Source: Gammaproteobacteria bacterium 39-13 (GTDB taxonomy: Bacteria; Pseudomonadota; Gammaproteobacteria; Berkiellales; Berkiellaceae). Taken from it: a stretch of DNA of 62,002 nucleotides. Shown one piece after another: positions 37,595-46,559 of this stretch (position 1 is its first letter; every line of letters starts with the position of its first letter). The stretch spans positions 1 to 62,002 of the forward strand of contig MKTN01000012.1 in assembly GCA_001898235.1 (NCBI GenBank), given 5' to 3'. A program made the position numbers and the translations under genes. The notes under the pieces were generated by a model. The model saw nothing but the letters and a program-made list of their open reading frames with translations. It was not told the DNA's origin and made no database searches.

Positions 37595-38634
37595 GTTGGA
37601 TAGCATTTCTTTCATTATTATTTGGCCTAAGCTGGGCTGGAATTGGCGTTTTTCGCTGGTATGCGATTGATAAAGGGATGATAGATTTCCCTAATGCGCG
37701 CAGCTCTCATATTGCTCCAACGCCACGTGGGGGCGGCGTAGTCTTTTTCCTTGGATGGTTGATACTCATTGGGGTTCTATATTATTTCCGGATTGTAAAT
37801 AAGAATTATCTTTGGTTGTTTTCGCCAGCGGTACTCATTGGGTTAGTGGGATTTTGGGATGACTATAAAGATCTCTCAGCGGGTTTGAGATTTTTAATTC
37901 AATGTCTTGCTGCTGCTGCCAGTTTATTTATGCTAGGCGAAGGCGGAACATTGGTATTGCCTTGGCTATCATTGCCCCTTCCTTTGTGTTTTCTTGCTAT
38001 GGTTTTTGCCATGGTATGGATGGTTAATCTTTATAATTTTATGGATGGCGCCGATGGTATTGCTGGGTCTGAAGGCGTGGTGATATTTACTGTAGGCGGT
38101 TATCTTCTGTTTCAATATCAAGCTTATGAATTAGCGACCCTCGCATGGGGACTTGCTGCGCTTCTCGCTGGTTTCTTAACTTGGAATTGGCCAACAGCAC
38201 GGATCTTTATGGGGGATTGCGGCAGTTACTTTTTAGGCTTTATGGTTTCCCTCTATGCGTTGATTAGCTATAAACAATTTAATATGCCACTGATGATTTG
38301 GGTGATTTTAACGGCAGTGTTTTGGTTTGATGCGACCGTTACTTTATTACGCCGGATCTTGGCAGGTGATAATTGGCGCAAACCACATAAAAGCCATGCC
38401 TATCAGCGATTGATCCAAGCAGGATGGAGCCATCAAAAGGTATTAATAGGCATATGGAGTGTGAATGCAGTGCTATCATTTTTAGCCTGGCTAGTTTATC
38501 GCGATCCCAAATTAGCTGCTTTTGCATTCGGAGTAGCAGTTGCTTTGCTTTCATGCCTTTATCTTTTGATTGAAATTGCTAAACCAATGTATAGAACTTG
38601 GCATAGCGATAAACCTGCACAAACAGATATCTAA
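37591..38634 (+). CDS. WecA/WbpL-type undecaprenyl-phosphate sugar-1-phosphate transferase
   Basis: This 347-residue polytopic enzyme (about ten spans) belongs to glycosyltransferase family 4 with MraY and WecA. It shows the DFPNARSSHIAPTPRGGG N-terminal motif, the magnesium pair in GFWDDYKDL, NLYNFMDGADGIAG, the MGDCGSYFLGF motif, and the cytosolic HKSHAYQRLIQAGWSH loop near the end. It loads the first sugar phosphate on the lipid carrier for O-antigen or another glycan. The adjacent WbpM-type gene copies the Pseudomonas wbpL-wbpM arrangement. It is translationally coupled to pyrF. Confidence 0.9.
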   Translation: MSWIAFLSLLFGLSWAGIGVFRWYAIDKGMIDFPNARSSHIAPTPRGGGVVFFLGWLILIGVLYYFRIVNKNYLWLFSPAVLIGLVGFWDDYKDLSAGLRFLIQCLAAAASLFMLGEGGTLVLPWLSLPLPLCFLAMVFAMVWMVNLYNFMDGADGIAGSEGVVIFTVGGYLLFQYQAYELATLAWGLAALLAGFLTWNWPTARIFMGDCGSYFLGFMVSLYALISYKQFNMPLMIWVILTAVFWFDATVTLLRRILAGDNWRKPHKSHAYQRLIQAGWSHQKVLIGIWSVNAVLSFLAWLVYRDPKLAAFAFGVAVALLSCLYLLIEIAKPMYRTWHSDKPAQTDI

Positions 38635-38635
38635 G

Positions 38636-38662
38636 AAAAAGGAGCTGCCAGCTCCTTTTTTT
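38636..38662 (+). terminator. Rho-independent terminator after the transferase gene
   Basis: AAGGAGCT, a GCC loop and AGCTCCTT followed by T5 form a classical terminator right behind the stop codon. Confidence 0.9.
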
Positions 38663-38747
38663 AATCAACTAACTTTTTAATTTCATCATCTGTCAAGGTT
38701 ATGACTATAAAGGTATAATAACACCCTGCTGATAAACGGAGTTAAAC

Positions 38748-40640
38748 ATGAAAGCAGTGTGGTCTTATTGGCGTAGTCGCTGGGCTGCGTTTGCTCATGA
38801 CTTGCTCAGTATTCCTGTTGCTTGGATTGGCGCATATTGGTTGCGTTTTAATTTGGGTAAAATTCCTGCGGAGATATTATCTCAAGCATTATTCATTTTG
38901 CCTTGGGTTATTCTCTTTCAAACCATCGCTTTTTGGGTATTTGGTCTTTACCGTGGTGTCTGGCGTTTTGCCTCAGTGCCTGATGCTATTCGTATTGTGA
39001 AGGCGATTGCAGTCGGTAGCTTAATGACTTTATTAGCGGTTTTTCTGATGACAAGATTAGAAAATTTACCGCGCTCGGTGATCCCCTTATACAGTATGTT
39101 GTTGATGGGTATTCTAGGTGGATCGCGCTTTGTTTATCGTTGGTATAAAGATAAAGGTTATCTTTCTAAAACTTCTCAACGAGTGCTTATTGTTGGAGCG
39201 GGGCGTGCCGGTGAAAGTTTGGTGCGTGATTTGCTCCGAGATACGAAAAGTAACTATACACCGATTGCTTTTGTAGATGATGATTTGCAAAAACAAGGTA
39301 AAGAGCTGCATGGCATTCGTGTTGTTGGTACCTGTGAAGATATTCCTGAAGTCGTCAAGCGCTTTGCATTGGATATGATATTAATCGCCTTACCCTCGGC
39401 CAAAGCCAGAGAGATGCGTCGTGTCGCCGGGATTTGTGAGTCAACAACGCTTGCAGTAAGAACTTTGCCTGGAATAAGTGATCTTGTTTCTGGGTTGGTT
39501 TCTGTTAAAAATTTGCGCGAGATCTCTTTGGAAGATTTACTTGGGCGAGATCCAGTGACGTTAGATTGGCAAGCCATTAATGTTGCCTTAATGGATAAAG
39601 TTGTTTTGGTTAGCGGTGGTGGTGGTTCCATTGGGGCTGAATTAAGTCGCCAAGTCGTCAATTTAAATCCCAAAAAACTGATTATCGTAGAGAACAGTGA
39701 ATATAATTTATTTTGCGTACAACAAGAATTTATTGAGAAATTTCAAAGAAAAAATGTACAAATTGAATATCACTTGATGGATGTATGCGATATTTCTGCT
39801 ATTCATCGATTAGTCCAACACTATCAACCGCAAGTAATATTTCATGCAGCGGCCTATAAACATGTCCCTTTACTTGAACCCCAGATCCGAGCGGCAGCTA
39901 AAAACAATATTCTAGGTACCTATTCACTCGCACAAGCAGCGATTAATTGTGGCGCTGAAAAATTTGTCTTGGTTTCAACAGATAAAGCGGTTAACCCAAC
40001 GAATGTGATGGGGGCAACAAAGCGAATTGCGGAATTAGTTTGCCAGTATTTTAATGCCCAACAAAAAACTTTTTTTGTGACAGTGAGATTTGGCAATGTA
40101 TTAGGATCTCGTGGATCAGTTGTTGAGACTTTTCAACGACAGTTAGAGAATGGTGGTCCTATTACCGTGACACATCCTGATGTCACCCGATATTTTATGA
40201 CCATTCAAGAAGCTAGCCAGCTTATTTTGCAAGCACTTGCGATAGGCAAAGGTGGGGAATTATTTGTCCTCGATATGGGAGAGCCTATTAAAATAAGCTA
40301 TATGGCAGAGCAGATGATTCGATTGGCTGGTAATAAGGAAGAGGATATTCGAATAGAATATACAGGCCTACGACCAGGTGAAAAACTATTTGAAGAGTTA
40401 TTTCATACTCGTGAGCAGCTCGGCGCTACTTCGCATAATAAGATTTTGAAAGCGCGACATCGTTACATGGATCACCAACAATTTGAATTGAGCATCATAG
40501 CCTTGCAGCATCATGTCAGTGAGTGTAATGAGGAAGGGATTTTTCAACTCATTAAAGAATTGGTGCCTGAATTAACCAGTACAAGGCAATCTCCGGTACA
40601 AACGCAAAGCGCTGCGAACCAAGAAGAGATCTTAGTATAA
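38748..40640 (+). CDS. WbpM/FlaA1-family nucleotide-sugar 4,6-dehydratase (membrane-bound)
   Basis: This 630-residue protein has four N-terminal membrane spans (about 10-125), a CoA-binding/Rossmann-like domain (VLIVGAGRAGESLVRDLL, about 144-161) and a C-terminal SDR dehydratase (VSGGGGSIGAELSRQV at about 290). The catalytic motif has Met in place of the usual Tyr (NPTNVMGATKR), as in WbpM/CapD/FlaA1, and RPGEKLFEELF is conserved. Such enzymes make UDP-4-keto-6-deoxy-HexNAc for FucNAc or QuiNAc sugars in O-antigen or capsule. It is followed 23 bases later by galU. Confidence 0.93.
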   Translation: MKAVWSYWRSRWAAFAHDLLSIPVAWIGAYWLRFNLGKIPAEILSQALFILPWVILFQTIAFWVFGLYRGVWRFASVPDAIRIVKAIAVGSLMTLLAVFLMTRLENLPRSVIPLYSMLLMGILGGSRFVYRWYKDKGYLSKTSQRVLIVGAGRAGESLVRDLLRDTKSNYTPIAFVDDDLQKQGKELHGIRVVGTCEDIPEVVKRFALDMILIALPSAKAREMRRVAGICESTTLAVRTLPGISDLVSGLVSVKNLREISLEDLLGRDPVTLDWQAINVALMDKVVLVSGGGGSIGAELSRQVVNLNPKKLIIVENSEYNLFCVQQEFIEKFQRKNVQIEYHLMDVCDISAIHRLVQHYQPQVIFHAAAYKHVPLLEPQIRAAAKNNILGTYSLAQAAINCGAEKFVLVSTDKAVNPTNVMGATKRIAELVCQYFNAQQKTFFVTVRFGNVLGSRGSVVETFQRQLENGGPITVTHPDVTRYFMTIQEASQLILQALAIGKGGELFVLDMGEPIKISYMAEQMIRLAGNKEEDIRIEYTGLRPGEKLFEELFHTREQLGATSHNKILKARHRYMDHQQFELSIIALQHHVSECNEEGIFQLIKELVPELTSTRQSPVQTQSAANQEEILV

Positions 40641-40663
40641 ATCTTAATCAGAGATAGTGAAAA

Positions 40664-41548
40664 ATGTCTATACCTGTCACAAAAGCAATTTTTCCTGTTG
40701 CAGGACTTGGCACAAGATTTTTGCCAGCAACCAAAGCTAACCCAAAGGAAATGTTACCTATCGTTGATAAACCGCTTATTCAATATGCAGTAGAAGAGGC
40801 TATCTCAGCGGGGATCACGGAGCTTGTTTTTGTGACCAGTAGCAGCAAAAGGGCTATTGAAGATCATTTTGATACCAATTTTGAGCTAGAACATTGTTTA
40901 TCTTCACAAGGCAAGTCTGAGCTATTGCAAATGGTGCAAAACATTGTTCCAAAGGGAGTAGATTGCATTTATGTACGCCAGCCTCAAGCATTAGGGCTTG
41001 GCCATGCAGTTCTTTGTGCAAGACAAGTGATAGGAAGAGTTCCTTTTGCTGTTTTGTTAGCAGATGATTTAATAGATGCACAAACCCCTTGTTTGAAGCA
41101 AATGTTAGAAATTTATCATGAAGCCAACGCTAGTGTAGTGGCAGTGCAAGAAATACCACGAGAAGATGTGCAAAAATATGGTGTGATTGCTGTTGATAAG
41201 GGTTGGCATGGACAAGGGCAGGTGCAGGCGATTGTTGAAAAACCTAAACCCAATGAAGCGCCCTCAAATTATGGTGTGGTAGGACGATATATTTTAACTG
41301 CAGAAACATTTGATCATTTGCAGCAGATCCCTCCAGGACGTGGCGGAGAAATTCAATTGACTGATGCTATTGCGCGCTTACTCAAACATCAAAAGGTGAT
41401 GGCGTTGCAATTTAAAGGTACTCGTCATGATTGTGGAAGTAAATTGGGCTATTTACAGGCAACCATAAGCTTAGGATTAAAGCATCCTGAGTTGGGAGCA
41501 GAATTCAAAAAATATCTGCATGGCTTATTGAGTGATAATATTTTATAG
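40664..41548 (+). CDS. galU: UTP--glucose-1-phosphate uridylyltransferase
   Basis: This 294-residue nucleotidyltransferase makes UDP-glucose. The signature is FPVAGLGTRFLPATKANPKE followed by MLPIVDKPLIQYAVEEA; the lysine in VEKPKPNEAPSNYGVVGRYI and the segment GGEIQLTDAI are also present. UDP-glucose feeds envelope glycan synthesis, which suits the two preceding genes. It has no visible terminator; a repeat lies downstream. Confidence 0.96.
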   Translation: MSIPVTKAIFPVAGLGTRFLPATKANPKEMLPIVDKPLIQYAVEEAISAGITELVFVTSSSKRAIEDHFDTNFELEHCLSSQGKSELLQMVQNIVPKGVDCIYVRQPQALGLGHAVLCARQVIGRVPFAVLLADDLIDAQTPCLKQMLEIYHEANASVVAVQEIPREDVQKYGVIAVDKGWHGQGQVQAIVEKPKPNEAPSNYGVVGRYILTAETFDHLQQIPPGRGGEIQLTDAIARLLKHQKVMALQFKGTRHDCGSKLGYLQATISLGLKHPELGAEFKKYLHGLLSDNIL

Positions 41549-41916
41549 AGTGAAATTGTCAATATACATCCTTTTGCGCTAAATCACTTGCGTGGCGAGC
41601 GAGAGAGGATAGTGGCTACACCCATGGCAATCGCATTCAATATACCCCATTTTAAAATTAAAAATCATTATTATCATTACGAGCGTTAGCGAAGCAATCG
41701 AGGTATAACATGGATTGCTTCGGCACGATTTGCCCCGCAATGACGAGGTAATATTCTTATGTCTCTCCAATCTTTAAGTTGAGTGCAATTGCCTTATGAC
41801 ACCTTTTAACATACTTGTATCTTCACGCATAAAATGCTTATTGTTTGCAAGAAAAACGAATAATATGATTAAATTATAAAGATAAGTTTTTTGCTTGCAG
41901 ACACAGGGGTAGAAGT
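41549..41916. other. 368-base intergenic stretch holding a dispersed repeat
   Basis: The stretch contains the hairpin repeat at 41668-41748. The remainder is AT-rich and I see no gene in it; the 63-codon frame on the minus strand is an artefact of the repeat. Confidence 0.6.
41668..41748. repeat. Dispersed hairpin repeat (CRTCATTGCGAG / GAAGCAATC type)
   Basis: Inner arms GAAGCAATC (41691-41699) and GATTGCTTC (41713-41721) are exact. The outer arms, TCATTACGAG on the left and GCAATGACGAGG on the right, pair imperfectly. This is the type of intergenic repeat seen in many alphaproteobacterial and gammaproteobacterial genomes. Confidence 0.7.
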
Positions 41917-42405
41917 ATGGCCTCTAAGAAAAAACTATCCGATCCTCCCAATGAACATGGTTTAGGTTATTTTTTTCGCAGATTATTTGCGCGAAAAAAT
42001 ACTCTACAAGAACGAGTTAAAGCATTAGAGAATGAAATTCACCTTGAGCCTAAGGATTGGCCGGAAGTACAGGATTTTATTAATCGTTTAAATAAACTAA
42101 TTGAAACTAACACTATTGTAGATTACAACATCCAGCGTCTTAATCAGCGTATTGTTGATGCAGTTGAAAACCAAATTAATGAGAAAGGTCAGTTACAGGA
42201 TATTGAGCAGCGTTTTAATGCACTAGATATTATTGCTGACAGATTTTTAAGTAATGCTTTAAATAAAATTGTAGGGTTACGCTCGCATCAAAACGATAAT
42301 ACAGAATTCTCACAGGTTGTCGCTCATTTTAAAGATCGTTTGCATCAACGCTACAAAGAAGAACTTGCTTTAAAACAAAAAATGCCTCCTCTTCGCCCTC
42401 ATTAA
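41917..42405 (+). CDS. Conserved-looking hypothetical protein, helical
   Basis: I do not recognise this 162-residue protein. It is soluble, charged and mostly helical, with probable coiled-coil segments at about 30-50 (TLQERVKALENEIHL) and 60-110. A short basic/aromatic segment (GYFFRRLFARK, about 18-28) could touch membranes or a partner. A weak purine stretch (GGGGTAGAAG) precedes the ATG. It begins a run of small accessory genes on the plus strand. Confidence 0.65.
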   Translation: MASKKKLSDPPNEHGLGYFFRRLFARKNTLQERVKALENEIHLEPKDWPEVQDFINRLNKLIETNTIVDYNIQRLNQRIVDAVENQINEKGQLQDIEQRFNALDIIADRFLSNALNKIVGLRSHQNDNTEFSQVVAHFKDRLHQRYKEELALKQKMPPLRPH

Positions 42406-42576
42406 TTTTGACATACCATCAAGCGTCCCGCTCGTCTTTCTCTGAAATTTTATCTAGATTTCGGATGGCTTTTATAAAGCAGATGGATTAAGCTTTTAAA
42501 TTATTAGTTAAATAACTAATTTGTAGACCTATTACCAAATAGTGATCTCATGTTGATTATTTAGAGGAGAGCGATT

Positions 42577-42867
42577 ATGGCAAATGAACCTGAAAAGAAA
42601 GAAGGTGGCATGTTCGGCAAATTGACAGGTTTTTTAGGTAAGGCAAAAGATGAAGTTTCCAAAGCTGCTGACATGGCTAAACAAGCTGCGGACACTGCTA
42701 AGCAGAAAATAGGCGAAGCTGCGGATGCAACTAAGCAAGCTGCAGACACGGCCAAACTAAAAATGGGAGAAGCCGCTGATGCAGCAAAGCAAAAAGCCAG
42801 TGGTGTCATGGGTACGGATAAAAAAGAAGAAGACGTCAAAAAAGATGATAATAAACCATCACCTTAA
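42577..42867 (+). CDS. LEA-like amphipathic helical repeat protein
   Basis: This 96-residue protein is built from 18-residue repeats rich in Ala, Lys, Asp and Thr: AADMAKQAADTAKQKIGE (30-47), AADATKQAADTAKLKMGE (48-65) and a partial third copy (66-72). The composition and periodicity resemble group 3 late-embryogenesis-abundant proteins or apolipoprotein-like helices, which protect membranes and proteins during drying, freezing or salt stress. The Lys/Asp-rich C-terminus (KKEEDVKKDDNK) is disordered-looking. GAGGAG lies before the ATG. No signal peptide. Confidence 0.8.
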   Translation: MANEPEKKEGGMFGKLTGFLGKAKDEVSKAADMAKQAADTAKQKIGEAADATKQAADTAKLKMGEAADAAKQKASGVMGTDKKEEDVKKDDNKPSP

Positions 42868-42921
42868 GTGAGGGTTAAATCAAAAGGAGAATAGTTTTTT
42901 TAATTATATGGAGAATAGCTT

Positions 42922-43782
42922 ATGCCCACTTTAAAGGGAGAAGAGCACCTGAGCAGATCAGGAGCATTTCAAAAACTTTCAACATTGCAAAAAACAAATC
43001 AGATCCTTGAACATCTCATCAATTATTTTGAGCATAATCCACCTCTATTGGATAGCCAAATACTAAAAGCAACCTCAAACATCAATCGTGCTTTTCTTGA
43101 TGATTTGATGAAGGAAGGTAATACGTCAGTCATTCCTGATAAACCGGAAGAAATGCTTGAAGTATTAAGGCAAATCTTTTTACTTAACTCAAATCAGGCA
43201 AATAAGAATGAATCTTCGTGGGATCCCATTCGATTAAGTGAAATGGGTACCAAGACAATTAGTGTGCTACAACGCAGTAAAATACATGATAAAGACGTTA
43301 ATGTAGATGATATTATCAAAAAATTGTTAAAGAATGAACTTATAGATGAAGCTAAGCTCGTACACGACATTTTTTATTTAGGATACCTTATTCTTGCCAA
43401 AAATAAGGATAATACGCATTATAAAGCAATCTTTTCTTCAGTTACTCATATGATCGAACCTTGGTTGATAAAATTAGTTGCCAAGAATGATAAAGAAGAA
43501 AAACATTTTTTAGCCGAAAAATCTGTAAATGCGGTGTTTTGCTCAAATATTATGCATAACCTGCAAAATGCAATGAATCATACAAACAAACTAGATCATT
43601 CATTTAAAAACGCGTATCCATCGCCACAAGAAATGAGACCTGAAAGAGAAAGTAGTGCTCCAAGTTCTCAAGAGACAAAAAAAATGAGCATCGATTCTTC
43701 TTCGACAGGAAAAATATGGGCCATGTTCAGAAAATTGTGCCAATGTGCGTGCAAGAGAAATAAAGGAAATGCAGTGTCATAG
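42922..43782 (+). CDS. Unknown protein with cysteine-rich basic tail, candidate effector
   Basis: I do not recognise this 286-residue protein. Residues 1-220 are helical, without signal peptide or membrane span. Residues 225-265 form a Ser/Glu/Pro-rich linker (PSPQEMRPERESSAPSSQET). The end is a short basic, cysteine-rich tail (FRKLCQCACKRNKG) that could be lipidated or bind metal. A flexible linker with a Cys/Lys tail recalls eukaryotic membrane-targeting tails, so export into a host is conceivable, but nothing here proves it. The gene is 54 bases after the LEA-like gene on the same strand. Confidence 0.65.
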   Translation: MPTLKGEEHLSRSGAFQKLSTLQKTNQILEHLINYFEHNPPLLDSQILKATSNINRAFLDDLMKEGNTSVIPDKPEEMLEVLRQIFLLNSNQANKNESSWDPIRLSEMGTKTISVLQRSKIHDKDVNVDDIIKKLLKNELIDEAKLVHDIFYLGYLILAKNKDNTHYKAIFSSVTHMIEPWLIKLVAKNDKEEKHFLAEKSVNAVFCSNIMHNLQNAMNHTNKLDHSFKNAYPSPQEMRPERESSAPSSQETKKMSIDSSSTGKIWAMFRKLCQCACKRNKGNAVS

Positions 43783-43815
43783 AGCGAAACGTTGTCTAAA
43801 AAATAAGGGTTATCT

Positions 43816-44793
43816 ATGCGGGCAATGGTATTGGATAAACAAGGAGAAAAACTGACGCTGAAACAGGTTCCGATGCCTACTCTTTCAGGAACGCAAGATG
43901 TATTGATTCAAGTGAGTATGTGTGGCATTTGTAGAACAGATTTGCATGTCGTCGATGGTGATTTGAAATTCCCCCGTTTACCTTTAATTCCTGGTCATCA
44001 AATAGTGGGTTATGTTAAAGAATGTCTTTCTTCATGTAGGTTTAAAATCGGCGATCGCATCGGTGTACCTTGGTTAGGAGGAAGTTGTGGGCAGTGCAAC
44101 TATTGTCTTAACAACGAAGAAAACCTTTGTGATAACGCTAAATACACGGGGTATCAGTTAAATGGAGGGTTTGCCGAATATTGTTCTGCAGACAGCCGTT
44201 TCTGCTTCTCAGTTCCAGAGGGGTATCCTGATTCTCAGGCGGCACCTTTATTTTGCGCCGGATTAATTGGTTATAGAGCAATGAATAAAATTCGGCAAGC
44301 AAAGAAAATTGGCTTTTATGGCTTTGGTGCCAGCGCCCATATTTTAACGCAGTTGGCAGTTTCTCAAGGAAAACAAATTTATGCATTTACTCGTGCTGGC
44401 GATAGCAAGACCCAAGCATTCGCAAAATCCTTGGGGGCTGTATGGGCTGGTAGCGTTGATGAACCTTCTTCTTTAGATGCTGCTATTATATTTGCACCCA
44501 GTGGTGATTTGATTCCTTTGGCGCTGAAAAATGTGAAAAAAGGGGGAACGGTCGTATGCGCTGGGATCCACATGAGTGATATCCCTTCTTTTCCGTATGA
44601 AATTTTATGGGGAGAACGTCATATTTGTTCTGTTGCTAATTTAACTAGATTTGATGGTGAAGCATTTCTTAATTTAGCACCGCTTGTGCCCATTCGTACA
44701 ACAGTCCATGTCTATTCTTTGGATAAAACAAATGAGGCATTGGAAGATTTACGACAGGGACGTATTGAAGGCGCTGCAGTTATTCAGATCTAA
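43816..44793 (+). CDS. Zinc-dependent alcohol dehydrogenase family protein
   Basis: This 325-residue medium-chain dehydrogenase has the catalytic-zinc Cys in MCGICRTDLHVVDGD and His in LIPGHQIVGYV (Gln in place of the usual Glu after GH). The structural-zinc cysteines are in CGQCNYCLNNEENLC. Its Rossmann part (IGFYGFGASAHILTQLA) and the C-terminal RQGRIEGAAVIQI match the alcohol dehydrogenase subfamily 2 type. It should oxidise alcohols or reduce aldehydes with NAD(P). A palindrome lies just after the stop. Confidence 0.88.
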   Translation: MRAMVLDKQGEKLTLKQVPMPTLSGTQDVLIQVSMCGICRTDLHVVDGDLKFPRLPLIPGHQIVGYVKECLSSCRFKIGDRIGVPWLGGSCGQCNYCLNNEENLCDNAKYTGYQLNGGFAEYCSADSRFCFSVPEGYPDSQAAPLFCAGLIGYRAMNKIRQAKKIGFYGFGASAHILTQLAVSQGKQIYAFTRAGDSKTQAFAKSLGAVWAGSVDEPSSLDAAIIFAPSGDLIPLALKNVKKGGTVVCAGIHMSDIPSFPYEILWGERHICSVANLTRFDGEAFLNLAPLVPIRTTVHVYSLDKTNEALEDLRQGRIEGAAVIQI

Positions 44794-44815
44794 CAAGTGA
44801 ATTATATTTACTTAA

Positions 44816-44840
44816 TTTTAGTGAATAGAATTCACTAAAA
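44816..44840. terminator. AT-rich perfect hairpin after the alcohol dehydrogenase
   Basis: TTTTAGTGAAT and ATTCACTAAAA form an 11-bp stem with a three-base loop. A T-run follows only after a few bases, so it may be a weak terminator or a protein-binding palindrome. Confidence 0.45.
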
Positions 44841-45010
44841 ACTGTTTTTAGAGCTTCAGCAATCTGTATTTTTTCTAAACCCGTCCGACTATCTGCTGAG
44901 ATTAACCAAAAATCTTATATGAGGCTTAATATTTCTTTATCTCCTGGTATTATCTCATTTCAATTTGTCATTTAACTAAATATATAAATATACATTGTAG
45001 GGGAAATATC

Positions 45011-46465
45011 ATGAAACCAGCATTGCTAGATCTTATAAAACAACAACAAAATACTTATCAGACAGTATTTCTAAAATATCCCAATCACTTTCATCAACCC
45101 ACTTTTCACTATGATTGGTGGATGTTTCCGTTGAAAGCGCCAAAGACTGGTGTAACAGAAACAACATTGCGATACTCAGTAGATGAAAATGACATGTTGA
45201 CATTGCTTCAAGATAAAAGATTTACGCAAACCTATCTTGAGAGTATTAAAAAATATTTAGCAAACTTAGCTATGCACGGTTGGAATAATTATCCGATCCG
45301 TTTCGCTAAAATGTTGCTCTCGCTTGATCAATTTCTTAAAGTTTCTCAAACTGCTTTGAAAGCAAATCAAATTCCTGGGATCAAAGAAATAAATCAAGAA
45401 TTAATATCGTTAGCAAAAAATGCTGTCGATTATGCAACAGTAATTAATTCGCCGCATTCTCTGTTAAATACTGGATTTACTTCTTTAAAAAGAACACTGA
45501 GCTCACAAAATAATGTTGTTGCTAAACCTGCAATACCTGTGAGGCCAATGGTGAAACAAAATGATAATTTTACTACTGCAAAACCATTAAACTCTTCAGA
45601 CTTAAGTGTAGATTTTGAGCATAGCATTTTAGATATTGACGCAGATGTCTATGTAAATGCAGCGAGTATTAATCCGCTGTCACCCACCCAATGGGGAGGT
45701 ATTGCTGGTGCAATATATAATAAGTTGTTAGCAAGTGATCAATCTGTATTACAGAATCATTGGAATCAAATTGGTCAACGTGTTACAGCTGGCAAAGCAT
45801 TATTCTCTGAGAATGTAGGGAAGGCTCATCAGTTTTCGTTTTCAAATGGTAAAAATGGATTATTGATTCATGCAGGTTCACCTATGTGGAATAATGATCC
45901 TAGAGCGCATGCCATGGTCAAATCACAATTGACATCAGCATATCTTTCAATTTTGGAAAAATGCCACGAATATAACAAGACGGCGAATAGAAAAATTTCT
46001 AAGATTGCTGTTCCACCATTGGGGGTGGGAATTTATGGTATTCCTGCAGAAGTTTCAGCTCAATGTGCAGTGGATGCATTCAAACGCTTTGAACAAACAA
46101 ATGAAGGCGCAAATCTTAAGATGGTTTTTGGTTTGTATCAAGGCTTAAATAAAGGATCTGCTGATTATACATTTGGCCAAACTATTTTAGCGTCTCAAAA
46201 AACCGCTCAAACACCAGCGGCAAAAAATTTAAAGGTTGCAGAACCGGTTAAAATGACGCCAAAACAACAAAATCTTGATAAAAGAAGACGTCCTTTTCGT
46301 CAAGGAACAAATCCACAACAAGGAAAAGAAAATAATCGCTCTAATGGAAACCGCATTGCTAATACTCCCAACGGATTGCTATGGAATTTTGCAACAGCTG
46401 GTAAACCAATAGATCATCCTAAACCTGTGATAAAACGAGGAAGAAATCGTAAAGTATCTCCCTAA
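45011..46465 (+). CDS. Macro-domain protein with unknown N-terminal domain, candidate effector
   Basis: Residues about 205-380 of this 484-residue protein form a macro domain: DADVYVNAASINPL (Asn216), WGGIAGAIYNKL for the glycine-rich loop, GKALFSENVGKAH, LLIHAGSPMW and PPLGVGIYGIPAEVSA (335-350). Macro domains bind or remove ADP-ribose. The N-terminal 200 residues (with HYDWWMFPLKAP) are unknown to me. The C-terminal 100 residues are basic and disordered (KRRRPFRQGTNPQQ; KRGRNRKVSP), reminiscent of a nuclear-localisation signal. There is no signal peptide. The mixture suggests an exported host-acting enzyme, which is inference. A terminator follows. Confidence 0.8.
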   Translation: MKPALLDLIKQQQNTYQTVFLKYPNHFHQPTFHYDWWMFPLKAPKTGVTETTLRYSVDENDMLTLLQDKRFTQTYLESIKKYLANLAMHGWNNYPIRFAKMLLSLDQFLKVSQTALKANQIPGIKEINQELISLAKNAVDYATVINSPHSLLNTGFTSLKRTLSSQNNVVAKPAIPVRPMVKQNDNFTTAKPLNSSDLSVDFEHSILDIDADVYVNAASINPLSPTQWGGIAGAIYNKLLASDQSVLQNHWNQIGQRVTAGKALFSENVGKAHQFSFSNGKNGLLIHAGSPMWNNDPRAHAMVKSQLTSAYLSILEKCHEYNKTANRKISKIAVPPLGVGIYGIPAEVSAQCAVDAFKRFEQTNEGANLKMVFGLYQGLNKGSADYTFGQTILASQKTAQTPAAKNLKVAEPVKMTPKQQNLDKRRRPFRQGTNPQQGKENNRSNGNRIANTPNGLLWNFATAGKPIDHPKPVIKRGRNRKVSP

Positions 46466-46524
46466 ATTTTTTTAGGGGAAATTTAAGCATATTATTTTAT
46501 GCTTAGGTTGTTAGATTTTAAAAT

Positions 46525-46559
46525 ATCATAAAAAAGCGCGTGAAGCGCTTTTTTATGAT
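46525..46559 (+). terminator. Strong rho-independent terminator after the macro-domain gene
   Basis: ATCATAAAAAAGCGC and GCGCTTTTTTATGAT form a perfect 15-bp stem around GTGAA. It should work in both directions. The rest of the 324-base gap 46466-46789 holds no gene that I can see. Confidence 0.85.

Noticed and set aside
41579-41770. 63-codon minus-strand frame after galU
   Set aside because: It is composed mostly of the dispersed hairpin repeat and lacks a ribosome site.
42922-43782. RhoGAP-like similarity in the unknown protein
   Set aside because: A short stretch looked vaguely like the RhoGAP asparagine region, but the arginine finger and the rest of the fold pattern are absent.
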